DNA of 64,000 nt. Source: Kitasatospora sp. NBC_00374 (GTDB taxonomy: Bacteria > Actinomycetota > Actinomycetes > Streptomycetales > Streptomycetaceae). Positions 42,918 to 52,159 of this stretch are shown here, in pieces; the first letter of the stretch is position 1; each line of letters opens with the position of its first letter. Made by a program: the position numbers and the translations under genes. The stretch lies in contig NZ_CP107964.1 of assembly GCF_041434935.1 (NCBI RefSeq), positions 7,671,001 to 7,735,000 on the forward strand, written 5' to 3'. The notes below the pieces were generated by a model. The model was not told the DNA's origin. It saw nothing but the letters and a program-made list of their open reading frames with translations, and made no database searches.

Positions 42918-44504
42918 ATGGCATTTCGCAGTGACTACCCGGACATCGACCCGATCGACCTGCCCATCCACGAGGCGGTGCTGGGCGGAGCCGCGGCGTA
43001 CGCCGACATACCGGCCCTGGTCGACGGGATCACCGGGCAGTCGATCAGCTACGCTGAGCTGGACGCCGCCACCCGCCGCACCGCCGCCGGGCTCGCCGAG
43101 GCGGGTGTGCGCAAGGGCGACGTGGTGGCGCTGTACAGCCCCAACACCATCGTGTACCCGGTCGCCTTCTACGGTGCCACCCGGGCCGGCGCGACCGTCA
43201 CCACCGTCAGCTCGATGACCACCGCGCACGAACTGGCCGGCCAGCTGCGGGACAGCCGGGCCCGCTGGATCATCACCGTCTCGCCGTTCCTCCCGGTGGC
43301 CACCGAGGCGGCCGCCGCACTCGCGGCGGAGGGCACCCCGATCGCGGAGATCCTGGTCTGCGACACGGCCCCGGGCCACCGCTCGCTGGCCGACCTGGCC
43401 GCCACCACGGCGCCCGAGCCGACCCCGCTGATCGACCCGGCCGAGGACGTCGCCGCGCTCCCGTACTCCAGCGGCACCACCGGCCTGCCCAAGGGGGTGA
43501 TGCTGACCCACCGGTCGATCGCCTCCAACATGGCCCAGGTCGACCCCGTCCACTCGACCGGGCCCGGGGAGCGGATCCTCGCCGTCCTCCCGTTCTTCCA
43601 CATCTACGGGCTCTCCGCGCTGCTCAACCACCCGCTGCGCTGCGGCTCCACGGTGGTGGTGCTGCCCCGCTTCGACCTGGAGCAGTTCCTGCGCACCATC
43701 CAGGAGCAGCGGATCGAGGGCGTGTTCGTCGCGCCGCCGATCGCCCTGGCCCTGGCCAAGCATCCGCTGGTGGACAGCTTCGACCTCTCCTCGCTGAAGT
43801 TCGTGCTCTGTTCGGCCGCCCCGCTGGACGCCGACCTGGCCGCCGCCTGTGCCCGCCGCCTCGGCCTGCCCAACATCCGCCAGGGCTACGGCATGACCGA
43901 GCTCTCCCCGGTCACCAACGTGCTGCCGCTGGCCGACACCGGCGCCCCGCGTGACACGGTCGGGCGGCTGGTGGCCAGCACCGAGCTGCGGGTGGTGGCC
44001 CTGGACGGCTCCGGCAAGGACCTCGGCCCGGGCGAGGACGGCGAACTGGTCTTCCGCGGACCTCAGGTGATGAAGGGCTACTTCGGCCGCCAGTCCGAGA
44101 CCGACGCCATGATCGACGAGGACGGCTGGCTGCACACCGGCGACATCGGCCACGTCGACGCGGACGGCTACCTCTTCGTGGTCGACCGGGTCAAGGAGCT
44201 CATCAAGTACAAGGGCTACCAGGTCGCCCCCGCCGAGCTGGAGGCGCTGCTGCTGACCCACCCGGAGATCGCCGACGCGGCCGTGATCGGCGTCATCGGC
44301 GAGGACGGCGAGGAGCGCCCCAGGGCGTACGTGGTGCGGGCGCCCGGCAGCGCACTGACGGAGCAGCAGGTGACGGAGTTCGTCGCGGCCCAGGTCGCCC
44401 CGTACAAGAAGGTGCGGTCGGTGCAGTTCATCCCGGCCGTGCCGAAGTCGGTGGCCGGCAAGATCCTCCGCAGGGAGCTGCGCGCCCTGTCCCGGCAGGT
44501 CTGA
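42918..44504 (+). CDS. AMP-binding acyl/aryl-CoA ligase (4CL-like)
   Basis: The 528-residue ANL-family ligase activates a carboxylic acid as acyl-AMP and then acyl-CoA. The P-loop-like motif YSSGTTGLPKGVMLTH is at about residues 181-196, followed by QGYGMTELSP, DGWLHTGDIG, VDRVKELIKYKG and the catalytic lysine in PKSVAGKILRREL near the C-terminus. The arrangement is closest to 4-coumarate-CoA ligase-like enzymes. CAGGAG precedes the ATG. It probably makes the CoA thioester that feeds the dehydrogenase and carboxylase. Confidence 0.93.
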   Translation: MAFRSDYPDIDPIDLPIHEAVLGGAAAYADIPALVDGITGQSISYAELDAATRRTAAGLAEAGVRKGDVVALYSPNTIVYPVAFYGATRAGATVTTVSSMTTAHELAGQLRDSRARWIITVSPFLPVATEAAAALAAEGTPIAEILVCDTAPGHRSLADLAATTAPEPTPLIDPAEDVAALPYSSGTTGLPKGVMLTHRSIASNMAQVDPVHSTGPGERILAVLPFFHIYGLSALLNHPLRCGSTVVVLPRFDLEQFLRTIQEQRIEGVFVAPPIALALAKHPLVDSFDLSSLKFVLCSAAPLDADLAAACARRLGLPNIRQGYGMTELSPVTNVLPLADTGAPRDTVGRLVASTELRVVALDGSGKDLGPGEDGELVFRGPQVMKGYFGRQSETDAMIDEDGWLHTGDIGHVDADGYLFVVDRVKELIKYKGYQVAPAELEALLLTHPEIADAAVIGVIGEDGEERPRAYVVRAPGSALTEQQVTEFVAAQVAPYKKVRSVQFIPAVPKSVAGKILRRELRALSRQV

Positions 44505-44543
44505 CAGTATCGGGCGGACACCGGCCCCCATCGGAAAGCAGCC

Positions 44544-45161
44544 ATGAACGCCACCCATGCCGCCTCCCGCACCCCCCAGCAGACCCGGAGCCGCGCCACC
44601 CGGCGCCGGCTGCTGGAGGCGGCCGTGGAGTGCCTGGCCGAGCTCGGGTGGAACGGCAGCACCGTCACCGTGGTCGCCGAACGGGCCGGGGTGACCCGGG
44701 GCGCCGCCCAGCACCACTTCCCGACCAGGGAGGACCTCTTCACGGCGGCCGTCGAGCACGTGGCGGCCGAGCGGCTGGCGGCGGTGCGCGCCCACAGCGG
44801 ACAGCTGCCGCCGGCCGGGCCGGCCAGGACCGAGGCGGTGGCCGAGATGATCGTCCGCCTCTACACCGGTCCGCTGTTCCGGGCGGCCTTGCACCTGTGG
44901 GTGGCCGCCGCCACCGAGGAGCCGCTGCGGGAGCGGATCGTCGCCCTGGAGAACCAGGTGGGCCGGGAGGCCCACCTGGCGGCGGTGGAGTTCCTCGGCG
45001 CCGACGAGAGCGTGCCCGGGGTCCGCGAGACCGTCCAGGCCACCCTCGACCTGGCCCGCGGCCTGGGGCTGGCCAATCTGCTCACCGACGACGGCCCGCG
45101 CCGGGCCGGGATCGTCCGGCAGTGGGCCCGGATGCTCGACACGGTGCTCACCGGCGGCTGA
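44544..45161 (+). CDS. TetR-family regulator of the catabolic cluster
   Basis: The 205-residue product has a TetR HTH in residues 15-65 (RRRLLEAAVECLAELGWNGS, VAERAGVTRGAAQHHFPTREDL). The C-terminal ligand domain has HLWVAAATEEPLRERI and ALENQVGREAHLAAVEFLG. It lies 39 bp after the ligase gene in the same direction. TetR proteins in such clusters usually sense an acyl-CoA intermediate. The palindrome at 36175-36190 is its likely site. Confidence 0.92.
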   Translation: MNATHAASRTPQQTRSRATRRRLLEAAVECLAELGWNGSTVTVVAERAGVTRGAAQHHFPTREDLFTAAVEHVAAERLAAVRAHSGQLPPAGPARTEAVAEMIVRLYTGPLFRAALHLWVAAATEEPLRERIVALENQVGREAHLAAVEFLGADESVPGVRETVQATLDLARGLGLANLLTDDGPRRAGIVRQWARMLDTVLTGG

Positions 45162-45411
45162 GCCCACCGGCGACCGGCCCCGGAGGCCGCCGGAGCCCCT
45201 GGTACATCCGTCTGGCGCGGATGAGCGGGGCTCCCACGCCGACGCCCGGGATCGCCGTGCCGGGCGCCCCGGCGCCGTACCCCGCGATGTCGATCGATCC
45301 AATTGCCCGTGTGAGCTGACTAGCCGTCCGGGCGGACGCCGTGCAGTCTGGTGGAAAGCCGGGTTGCCCGGGCTCCGAGCGGGAAGGTACCTGGCAGGTG
45401 ACCACCTGATC

Positions 45412-47889
45412 ATGCACGGATTCGAGCGGAGCGCGCCGGACGGCGCCGGCCGGGGCGCGGCAGGCGCCGCCTCGGCGCGCCTGGCCGGCCACCGGCTCGT
45501 GCCGCTGGCCACGGTACTGCTCCAGGACGACGGCCGGATCCTGCACTGGAGCCAGGAGGCCGAGGCGCTCCTGGGCTACCCCGCCGCCCAGGCGATCGGC
45601 TCCTACGCCGCTCAGCTGCTGCTCGGCGACTCGGAGCGGCCCAAGGTGCTCGGCCTGTTCCGGCAGATCATGTCCGGCCGCGGCTGGTCGGGCAGCTACC
45701 CGGTCCGGCACCGCGACGGTCACCTGGTGGAGCTGGAGTTCCACACCTACCCGCTCGGCGGCCCGGACGGCCGGCCCCTGCTGCTCGCCACCGCCTCCGA
45801 CCTCAACGTGCTGCGCGAGGTCGAGGCCGACCTGGCGGTGCTCGACGGCTTCTTCACCCAGTCGCCGATCGGGCTGGCGGTCTACGACACCGACCTGCGC
45901 TACGTCCGGCTGAACAACGCGCTCGCGCGGATCAACGGCCTGCCCGTCGAGGACCACCTCGGGCGGCGGATCAGCGCGGTACTGCCGGGTATCAACAGCA
46001 GCGAGATCGAGGCGGTGATGCGCCAGGTCCTGCTGACCGGCAGACCGGTGGTGGACGCCCGCTCGCACGGCCAGACCCCCGGCGACCCGCGGCGCGACCG
46101 GGCGTGGTCCGCGTCCTACTTCCGGCTGGAGGACTCCACCGGCCGGGTGCTCGGCGTCAGCTCCTCGATCATCGACGTGACCGAGCGCTTCCAGGCCGAG
46201 GCCCGGGCCTCCCGCGCCCAGGAGCGGCTCACCATGCTGGCGGCCGCCACCGCCCGGATCGGCACCACCCTCGACCTGCAGCGCACCGCCGAGGAGCTGA
46301 TCGAGGCGGTCGTCCCGCGGTTCGCCGACTTCGCCACCGTCGACCTGCTGGAGTCCGTGCTCGGCGGTGAGGAGCCCGGCCCGCTGCGCCAGGACAGCTC
46401 GGTCCAGGTCCGGGCCGTCGCCGTCGGCGAGGCCTTCGGCTCGGGCCTCACCCAGGCCGCGGACGCGGTCGGCCTGGTCTCCCGGTACGACGCCAAGCGG
46501 ATGTACGCCCGGACGCTGTTCAGCGGCCGGCCGCTGCTCAGGGCGCACGTGGACGAGGAGACGCTGAGCGGCCTGGTGCCCTCGCCCGACCGGGTCCGGC
46601 CCGCCATGGCGGCCGGCATCCACTCGTACCTGCTGGTGCCGGTGATCGCCCGCGGCATGGTGCTCGGCGGCGCCGAGTTCGTCCGGACCCGCAACCCCGA
46701 CGCGTTCACCGCCGCCGACGTCGCGCTCGCCGAGGAACTGGTCGCCCGCACGGCGCTGGCCATCGACAACGCCCGGCTCTACCGCCGCGAGCGGGAGACC
46801 GCGCTGACGCTGCAGCGCAGCCTGCTGCCGCAGGAGATCCACCGCACCCTCGGCCTGGAGATCGCCCACCGTTACCTGCCCAGCAGCGTGGTGAGCGAGG
46901 TCGGCGGCGACTGGTTCGACGTGGTGCCGCTGTCCAGCGGGCGGGTCGCCCTGGTGGTCGGCGACGTCATGGGACACGGCATCAGGGCCGCCGCCACGAT
47001 GGGCCAACTGCGGACCGTCGCCAGGACACTGGCCACCCTCGACCTGGCACCCGAGCAGGTCCTCACCCGGCTGGACGAGACCGCCATGGGCATCGGCGAG
47101 GGCCAGTTCGCCACCTGCGTCTGCGCGGTCTACGACCCGGTCGAGCGCACCTGCACCATCGCCTCCGCGGGCCACCTGCCGCCGGTGGCCGTCGCGCCCG
47201 ACGGCTCCGCCCGCACCCTGGACGTGCCCCCGGGCGTCCCGCTCGGCGTCGGCGGGGTGGCCTTCAGCGCGGTCGAGTTCACCCTGCCGCAGGGCGGACT
47301 GATCGCCCTGTACACCGACGGCCTGGTCGAGAAGCGCGGCCGGGACTTGGACGAGGGCATCGGCCTGCTCTCACGCACCCTCGCGGTGCGCGGCCGCACC
47401 CTGGAGGAGAGCTGCGACGCCGCGCTCGCCGCCCTGGTCGCCGACGGCACCGACGACGACATCGCCATGATCATGGCGCGGGTGCTCCCGGTGCCCTCCG
47501 ACCGGATCGCCACCCTCCCGCTCGCCGGCGACGGGCCGCTGCCCGGCCGGGCCCGCCGCTTCACCCGCGCCACCCTGGCGGCCTGGGGCCTGTCCGCCGT
47601 CAGCGACTACGCCGAACTGATGGTGAGCGAGCTGGTGACCAACGCCATGCTGCACGCCGACGCGCCGCGCCGGCTGCGGCTGTTCCGCGACCGCTACCTC
47701 ACCCTGGAGGTCTCCGACGCCGGACGGCAGTCGCCCCGGATGCGCAGTTCGGCGGAGGAGGACGAGGGCGGCCGCGGCATGCACCTGGTCAGCGAACTCG
47801 CCCACCGCTGGGGCACCCGTCAGACCCGGAACGGCAAGGTGGTCTGGGCCGAGATCGACCTCGGCCACCGCGGCGACCTGCAGCTCTGA
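45412..47889 (+). CDS. PAS-PAS-GAF-PP2C-HATPase signalling phosphatase
   Basis: The 825-residue multidomain regulator is built in this order. PAS 1 is at about residues 30-135 (ILHWSQEAEALLGYPAAQAI), PAS 2 at 140-260 (FFTQSPIGLAVYDTDLRYV), and GAF at 280-440. The SpoIIE PP2C phosphatase is at 465-655 (SEVGGDWFDVVPL, LVVGDVMGHGIRAAATMG, LIALYTDGLVEKRG). An anti-sigma-type HATPase is at 690-820 (LMVSELVTNAMLHADAPRRL, GRGMHLVSELAHRWGTR). It combines kinase and phosphatase ends of a partner-switching pathway in one protein. ATG 45412 with AGGTGA 10 nt upstream is preferred; a TTG at 45364 would extend it by 16 residues. Confidence 0.93.
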   Translation: MHGFERSAPDGAGRGAAGAASARLAGHRLVPLATVLLQDDGRILHWSQEAEALLGYPAAQAIGSYAAQLLLGDSERPKVLGLFRQIMSGRGWSGSYPVRHRDGHLVELEFHTYPLGGPDGRPLLLATASDLNVLREVEADLAVLDGFFTQSPIGLAVYDTDLRYVRLNNALARINGLPVEDHLGRRISAVLPGINSSEIEAVMRQVLLTGRPVVDARSHGQTPGDPRRDRAWSASYFRLEDSTGRVLGVSSSIIDVTERFQAEARASRAQERLTMLAAATARIGTTLDLQRTAEELIEAVVPRFADFATVDLLESVLGGEEPGPLRQDSSVQVRAVAVGEAFGSGLTQAADAVGLVSRYDAKRMYARTLFSGRPLLRAHVDEETLSGLVPSPDRVRPAMAAGIHSYLLVPVIARGMVLGGAEFVRTRNPDAFTAADVALAEELVARTALAIDNARLYRRERETALTLQRSLLPQEIHRTLGLEIAHRYLPSSVVSEVGGDWFDVVPLSSGRVALVVGDVMGHGIRAAATMGQLRTVARTLATLDLAPEQVLTRLDETAMGIGEGQFATCVCAVYDPVERTCTIASAGHLPPVAVAPDGSARTLDVPPGVPLGVGGVAFSAVEFTLPQGGLIALYTDGLVEKRGRDLDEGIGLLSRTLAVRGRTLEESCDAALAALVADGTDDDIAMIMARVLPVPSDRIATLPLAGDGPLPGRARRFTRATLAAWGLSAVSDYAELMVSELVTNAMLHADAPRRLRLFRDRYLTLEVSDAGRQSPRMRSSAEEDEGGRGMHLVSELAHRWGTRQTRNGKVVWAEIDLGHRGDLQL

Positions 47890-47963
47890 CCCCGACCGCA
47901 CCCGCTCCGGCGAGGCCGGGTTCGCTAGGGTGCATCCGGTCGGGGCGGAACGGGGGAGGCGCG

Positions 47964-49478
47964 GTGCTGGCGTACGACGAACTGACCGGGGCCGAGCGGC
48001 AGGTGTGGGACGCGTTCCCGACCGGTGCCGCGGTGGACCTGAGCGAGGGGCGGGCGGAGCGGGACGACCCGGCCGGCGGCGCCGGATGGGGGCCGCCGCG
48101 CACCGTCCGGGCCGAGGTGCTCTCGGCACTGCTGCTCGGTGCACACACCGCCGCTCCCGGCTCGGTGGCCGCGCTGCGGCTGACCGGCGCCCGGATCACC
48201 GGCCGGCTCGACCTCGCGGGCGCCCGGACGGAGCACGAACTGGCGCTGAGCGGCTGCCACTTCGAGCAGCAGGTGAACCTCAGGGGAGCCGCGATGCGCT
48301 CGACCGCACTGGTCGGCTGCCGCATACCCGGCCTGGACGGCTGGCTGCTCAACCTGGACGGCAACCTGTTCTTCGAGGGCTCGGTCATCGACGGCCGCCT
48401 CACCCTCACCCGGGCCCACATCACCGGCGAACTCCGCCTCAGCGGCGTCCGGTTGACCGCTGCCGAACTCGTCGACACCACCGACCCCGACGAGGCCCGC
48501 GCCCCCGGCGTCTGGGCGCTGTGGGCCGGTGGCATGGTCCTGGACGGGGGCTGCTTCGCCCGCAAGGGCTTCACCTCCCGCGGCGGACTGCGGCTGGTGG
48601 GCGCCCAGTTCAACGGCGGGCTGTTCATGGAGGGCGCCCGGATCGACAACCCGGGCGGCGACGCCCTGAGCGGCGACGACCTGAGCGCGAGCTCCATGGT
48701 GCTCGCCGACGGCTTCACCGCCAACGGCGCGATCCGGCTGCCCGGGGCCACCGTCCGCAGCCGGCTCTCGTTGGCCGGCGCCGTCCTCGGGGGCACCGAA
48801 GTGGCCCTGGAGGCCGGCCGGTTGCACGTCGGCGAGCTGCGGCTCACCCCGGTCGCGACTCCCCTCGGCACCGTTGACCTGCGGGAGGCCCAGCTCTCCG
48901 TCCTCCACGACGACGAACGCAGCTGGCCCGGGGACACCCGCCTGGACGGCCTCACCTACACCTCCCTGCAGAGCGCCACCCCCGCCTCGCCGGCCCGCCG
49001 GCTGGCCTGGCTCGCCGCGCTGCCGAGCTACGCGCCGCAGCCGTACGAGCAACTGGCCGCCTGGTACCGCCGGTCCGGCGAGGACGACGCCGCCCGCCGG
49101 GTCCTGCTCGCCAAGCAGCGCCGCCGCCGGCGGACCCTGCACCCGGTCGGCCGCGCCTGGGGCCGCCTGCTCGACGTGACGGTCGGGTACGGCTACCGCC
49201 CCTGGCTGGCCGGTGTCTGGCTGCTCGCCCTGACGGCCCTGGGCTGCGCCGTTTTCAGCACCGCCGACCCCACCCCCGCGTCCGCCGAGGGCGGGGCGCC
49301 GTTCAACCGGCTGATCTACACCCTCGACCTGCTGCTCCCGATCGGCGGCTTCGGCCAGCGCACCGCCTGGTACTGGACGGGCCCGCAGGAGTGGTTCGGC
49401 TACGGGCTGGTCGCGGCCGGCTGGGTGCTCACCACGGCCCTGCTGGCGGGGGTCAGCCGCTCGCTCAACCGGCAGTGA
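47964..49478 (+). CDS. beta-helix-like N-domain with C-terminal membrane segments, unknown
   Basis: The 504-residue product starts at GTG 47964 with GGGGGAGG upstream. Residues 50-320 are a series of imperfect units of about 20 residues (GARITGRLDLAGARTEHELALSGCHFEQQVNL and similar), each with L-x-L-x-G-x-x-I character, suggesting a right-handed beta-helix related to pentapeptide repeats. Residues 410-500 contain two to three hydrophobic helices (WLAGVWLLALTALGCAVF, LVAAGWVLTTALLAGVS). Similar proteins are labelled membrane-associated oxidoreductase, but I see no cofactor motif. Confidence 0.8.
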   Translation: MLAYDELTGAERQVWDAFPTGAAVDLSEGRAERDDPAGGAGWGPPRTVRAEVLSALLLGAHTAAPGSVAALRLTGARITGRLDLAGARTEHELALSGCHFEQQVNLRGAAMRSTALVGCRIPGLDGWLLNLDGNLFFEGSVIDGRLTLTRAHITGELRLSGVRLTAAELVDTTDPDEARAPGVWALWAGGMVLDGGCFARKGFTSRGGLRLVGAQFNGGLFMEGARIDNPGGDALSGDDLSASSMVLADGFTANGAIRLPGATVRSRLSLAGAVLGGTEVALEAGRLHVGELRLTPVATPLGTVDLREAQLSVLHDDERSWPGDTRLDGLTYTSLQSATPASPARRLAWLAALPSYAPQPYEQLAAWYRRSGEDDAARRVLLAKQRRRRRTLHPVGRAWGRLLDVTVGYGYRPWLAGVWLLALTALGCAVFSTADPTPASAEGGAPFNRLIYTLDLLLPIGGFGQRTAWYWTGPQEWFGYGLVAAGWVLTTALLAGVSRSLNRQ

Positions 49479-49511
49479 CCCCGGCCGTCCGGGGGCACCG
49501 GACGGCCGGGG
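49479..49511 (+). terminator. terminator after the beta-helix membrane protein gene
   Basis: CCCCGGCCGTCCGG (49479-49492) pairs perfectly with its complement (49498-49511) around the loop GGGCA, starting directly after the stop codon. Confidence 0.85.
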
Positions 49512-49598
49512 CCGCTGCCCGGCGACCGTCGCCCGATCGTGTCCGTCGCGGATGGTGCCGCGGCCGCCGCCCGGGGGCATGCTGCTGCGGGGGTGGCG

Positions 49599-49796
49599 AT
49601 GGACGGGGACGTCGAGGAGGACCGGGACGGCCGCGCCGAGCGTTCGGGCGCCCGGATCTCCGCGCTGGTGGTCGGCCTGATCGCGGTCGGGACGGTGGTC
49701 GGCGGAGCCGTGGCGCTGGGTCTGTTCGGGGTGATGGCCGGCCTGGGTTTCGTCCGCGATCTGGTGGCGGACGTCGTCCACCGACCGCGGCCGTAG
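49599..49796 (+). CDS. small single-pass membrane protein, unknown
   Basis: From ATG 49599 the 65-residue product has an acidic/charged N-terminus (MDGDVEEDRDGRAERSG) and one or two hydrophobic helices (ISALVVGLIAVGTVVGGAVALGLFGVMAGLGF). It ends VVHRPRP. GGGGGTGG lies just before the start. An in-frame GTG at 49539 would add 20 residues without an SD. It converges on the MFS gene with 17 bp between stops. No family was recognised. Confidence 0.5.
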   Translation: MDGDVEEDRDGRAERSGARISALVVGLIAVGTVVGGAVALGLFGVMAGLGFVRDLVADVVHRPRP

Positions 49797-49813
49797 GGCG
49801 CGCCGGCCCGGTG

Positions 49814-51412
49814 TCAGGCGCTGAGGCGGTCCGCCGCGGGTTCCACGGTGCCCGGGACGCCCGAGCCGTACGGACCGGTCGGGCCGCCCGGGCCGGGCTT
49901 CCGGCCGCGGACGCGCAGCAGGTACCAGGACAGCCCCGCGGACAGCAGCAGCAGGCCGGCGGCCAGCCAGGCGGCGAGGTTCATGCCCTGGACGAAGGCG
50001 TCCTTGGCACTGGTGAGCAGCTGGTCGCCGAGCGGCTGCGGGAGCGAGCCGGCGGCCTCCACCGCGCCGCCGATGGACTCGCCGGCCCGGGCCACCGCGG
50101 CCGGATCCGTCCCCGCGGGAACGGCCAGCGCCCCGGTGTAGATCGCGGTGAGCACCGAGCCGACCAGCGCGATGCCGAGCGCGGTGCCCAGCTCGTACGC
50201 CGTCTCGGAGACGGCCGAGGCGGCGCCGGACCGGTCGGCGGGGGCGGCGCCGAGCACGAGGTCGGAGGCGAGCGTGTAGACCACGCCCTCGGCGGTGCCG
50301 ACCACCAGGAAGGAGACGCCGAGCAGCAGGTACGTGGTGTCCTCGTGGACCCAGCCGAGCAGGCCGATGCCCGCGCCCATGGCGAGCAGGCCGGCCGTCA
50401 GGGTGGCCCGGCTGCCGGTGCGCCGGGCCACCTGCGCCGTCAGCAGGCCGCCGACGACGGCGCCGACGAAGGCGGGCATCTCGGCGACGCCGGCCTCCAG
50501 CGGGCTGTAGCCGCGGACCAGCTGCAGGTACTGCGACATGAAGAAGATCACACCGGAGAGCCCGATCAGCGCGGTCAGCGAGGCGACCACGGCCGCGGTG
50601 AACCGCGAGTCGGCGAACAGCCGGACGTCCAGCAGCGGGGTCTCCAGCCGGAGCTGGCGGCGGACGAAGGCGGTCAGCGCGGTGACGCCGACGGCGAAGG
50701 TGACCGGCACCGCCCAGGTGTCGAGTCCGTGCGCGGCCGCCTCCTTGACGGCGTAGACCGCGCTGATCACACCGACCATGGAGAGCAGCACGCTGAGCAC
50801 GTCCCAGCGGCCCGGCTCGGGGTCCTTGGACTCCGGCAGCAGCCAGGAGCCGAACACCAGCAGCAGGGCGAGCACCGGCAGGTTGAGCAGGAAGACCGAG
50901 CCCCACCAGAAGTGTTCCAGCAGCACGCCACCGACCAGCGGGCCGAGGGCGGCGCCGGCGGTCGCGCCGGCACCCCAGATGCCGATCGCGGTGGCCCGCT
51001 CCCGGGCGTCCGGGAACAGCGTGCGGATCAGCGAGAGGGTGGACGGCATGATGGTGGCGCCGGCCACGCCGAGCAGGGCACGGGCGAGGATCAGCCAGCC
51101 GGGGCCGGGGGCGTACGCGGCGAGCAGCGAGGCGGCGCCGAAGCCGGTGGAGCCGATCAGCAGGAGCTTCTTGCGGCCGATCCGGTCGCTGAGCGCGCCC
51201 ATGCTGACCAGCAGGCCGGCCAGGACGAAGGAGTAGCTGTCACCGATCCAGAGCAGCTGGGTGCCGCTGGGGTCGAGGGTCTCGCTGATGGAGGGGATGG
51301 CCAGGGACAGGACGGTCGCGTCGACCGCGACCAGGGTGACGGCGAGCACGAGCACGCCGAGACCGGCCCAGCGCCGCCGGGCGACCGCAGGGAGGTGGGG
51401 CTTGCCGGTCAT
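49814..51412 (-). CDS. MFS drug:proton antiporter, DHA2 (SmvA/QacA-like)
   Basis: The 532-residue, 14-helix transporter has the DHA2 opening VAVDATVLSLAIPSIS, motif A GALSDRIGRKKLLLIGS and exporter motif C GAGATAGAALGPLVGGVLL. The TetR gene upstream overlaps its start by 4 bp (ATGA), so repressor and pump form one transcript. Export of cationic drugs or a metabolite is probable; the ligand is unknown. Confidence 0.94.
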   Translation of the reverse strand: MTGKPHLPAVARRRWAGLGVLVLAVTLVAVDATVLSLAIPSISETLDPSGTQLLWIGDSYSFVLAGLLVSMGALSDRIGRKKLLLIGSTGFGAASLLAAYAPGPGWLILARALLGVAGATIMPSTLSLIRTLFPDARERATAIGIWGAGATAGAALGPLVGGVLLEHFWWGSVFLLNLPVLALLLVFGSWLLPESKDPEPGRWDVLSVLLSMVGVISAVYAVKEAAAHGLDTWAVPVTFAVGVTALTAFVRRQLRLETPLLDVRLFADSRFTAAVVASLTALIGLSGVIFFMSQYLQLVRGYSPLEAGVAEMPAFVGAVVGGLLTAQVARRTGSRATLTAGLLAMGAGIGLLGWVHEDTTYLLLGVSFLVVGTAEGVVYTLASDLVLGAAPADRSGAASAVSETAYELGTALGIALVGSVLTAIYTGALAVPAGTDPAAVARAGESIGGAVEAAGSLPQPLGDQLLTSAKDAFVQGMNLAAWLAAGLLLLSAGLSWYLLRVRGRKPGPGGPTGPYGSGVPGTVEPAADRLSA

Positions 51413-51963
51413 GAGTTATCAGGTCTCCTGAGAGCGCCGCCGAGGAAGAGCTCGGCGAGCGAGTGGGCACTGTCGCGGGGGGCCAGGCGTCCGTCCTGGA
51501 CGGCCCAGCCCACGCCCGCGACGAGGTCGAAGAAGGCTTCGCTCAGCCAGCCGGCCGAGAGCTCGATCCGGAAGACGCCCTCCTGCTGGCCGCGCAGGAA
51601 GAGGGCGCGGACGCGGGCGTCCTGGAGCTCCCAGAGCTCGTTGATCTCCGGGTCGTCGTAGAGCTGGTTCTCGCCGGCGAGGAAGGCACAGAGCGCGGCG
51701 TCCGGCACCAGCGCGTCGATCAGTCGTCTGAGCGCGGCCTGGGCGTCGCCCTCCTCGACCCGGGCGGTGTCGAGCGCGTCGGCGAACCTGCGCAGGCCGA
51801 GGGCGCCGACCTCGCGGATCAGGGCCTCCCGGCCCGGGAAGATCCGGTGCAGGGTGGCGCGGCTGATGCCGGCGGCCCGGGCGATCTCGTCCAGGTGGGC
51901 GGTCGGGCGGCGGGAGAGCACGCCGACGGCGGCTTCGAGGACGGAGTCACGATCGGTGGCCAT
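51409..51963 (-). CDS. TetR-family repressor of the DHA2 pump
   Basis: The 184-residue product has an HTH in residues 5-50 (RDSVLEAAVGVLSRRPTAHL, IARAAGISRATLHRIFPGREALI). A helical ligand domain follows. ATG 51963 is taken because a -10 (TACACT on the minus strand, 51975-51970) lies 6 nt upstream, making the message leaderless. An ATG at 51993 lies inside the operator and is unlikely. The perfect operator at 51983-52000 would give autoregulation of the repressor-pump operon. Confidence 0.92.
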   Translation of the reverse strand: MATDRDSVLEAAVGVLSRRPTAHLDEIARAAGISRATLHRIFPGREALIREVGALGLRRFADALDTARVEEGDAQAALRRLIDALVPDAALCAFLAGENQLYDDPEINELWELQDARVRALFLRGQQEGVFRIELSAGWLSEAFFDLVAGVGWAVQDGRLAPRDSAHSLAELFLGGALRRPDNS

Positions 51964-51982
51964 GAGCCGAGTGTAGAGCATC

Positions 51983-52000
51983 TGAGACATCAATGTCTCA
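51983..52000. promoter_or_regulatory. TetR operator, perfect 8-bp inverted repeat
   Basis: TGAGACAT-CA-ATGTCTCA. It lies directly upstream of the -10 of the TetR-pump operon, so bound repressor would block RNA polymerase. Confidence 0.75.
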
Positions 52001-52064
52001 CGAGATTCAATGGCGACTCATCTGAGAGCCGTCCGGGGGTGGTGGGGCTGTGAGCGGACAGCAG

Positions 52065-52099
52065 GAAACCGGGGTCGGCGTGGTGCCGCCCCCGGTTTC
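52065..52099. terminator. hairpin terminator after the SepF-like gene
   Basis: GAAACCGGGG (52065-52074) pairs with CCCCGGTTTC (52090-52099), and the loop can pair further (GGC/GCC). It lies between the SepF-like gene and the divergent side of the TetR gene, so it probably serves the minus-strand transcript. Confidence 0.7.
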
Positions 52100-52159
52100 G
52101 GAAGATCGGAAGTCGTGGCCGGGAGGAGCTCCGACCCGGCCGGTCGGCTCTGGCTCCGG

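Noticed and set aside
40626..45512. Minus-strand open frame of 1628 codons across the carboxylase-TetR region
   Set aside because: Spans several well-supported plus-strand genes and their gaps. Composition is typical of third-position GC shadows.
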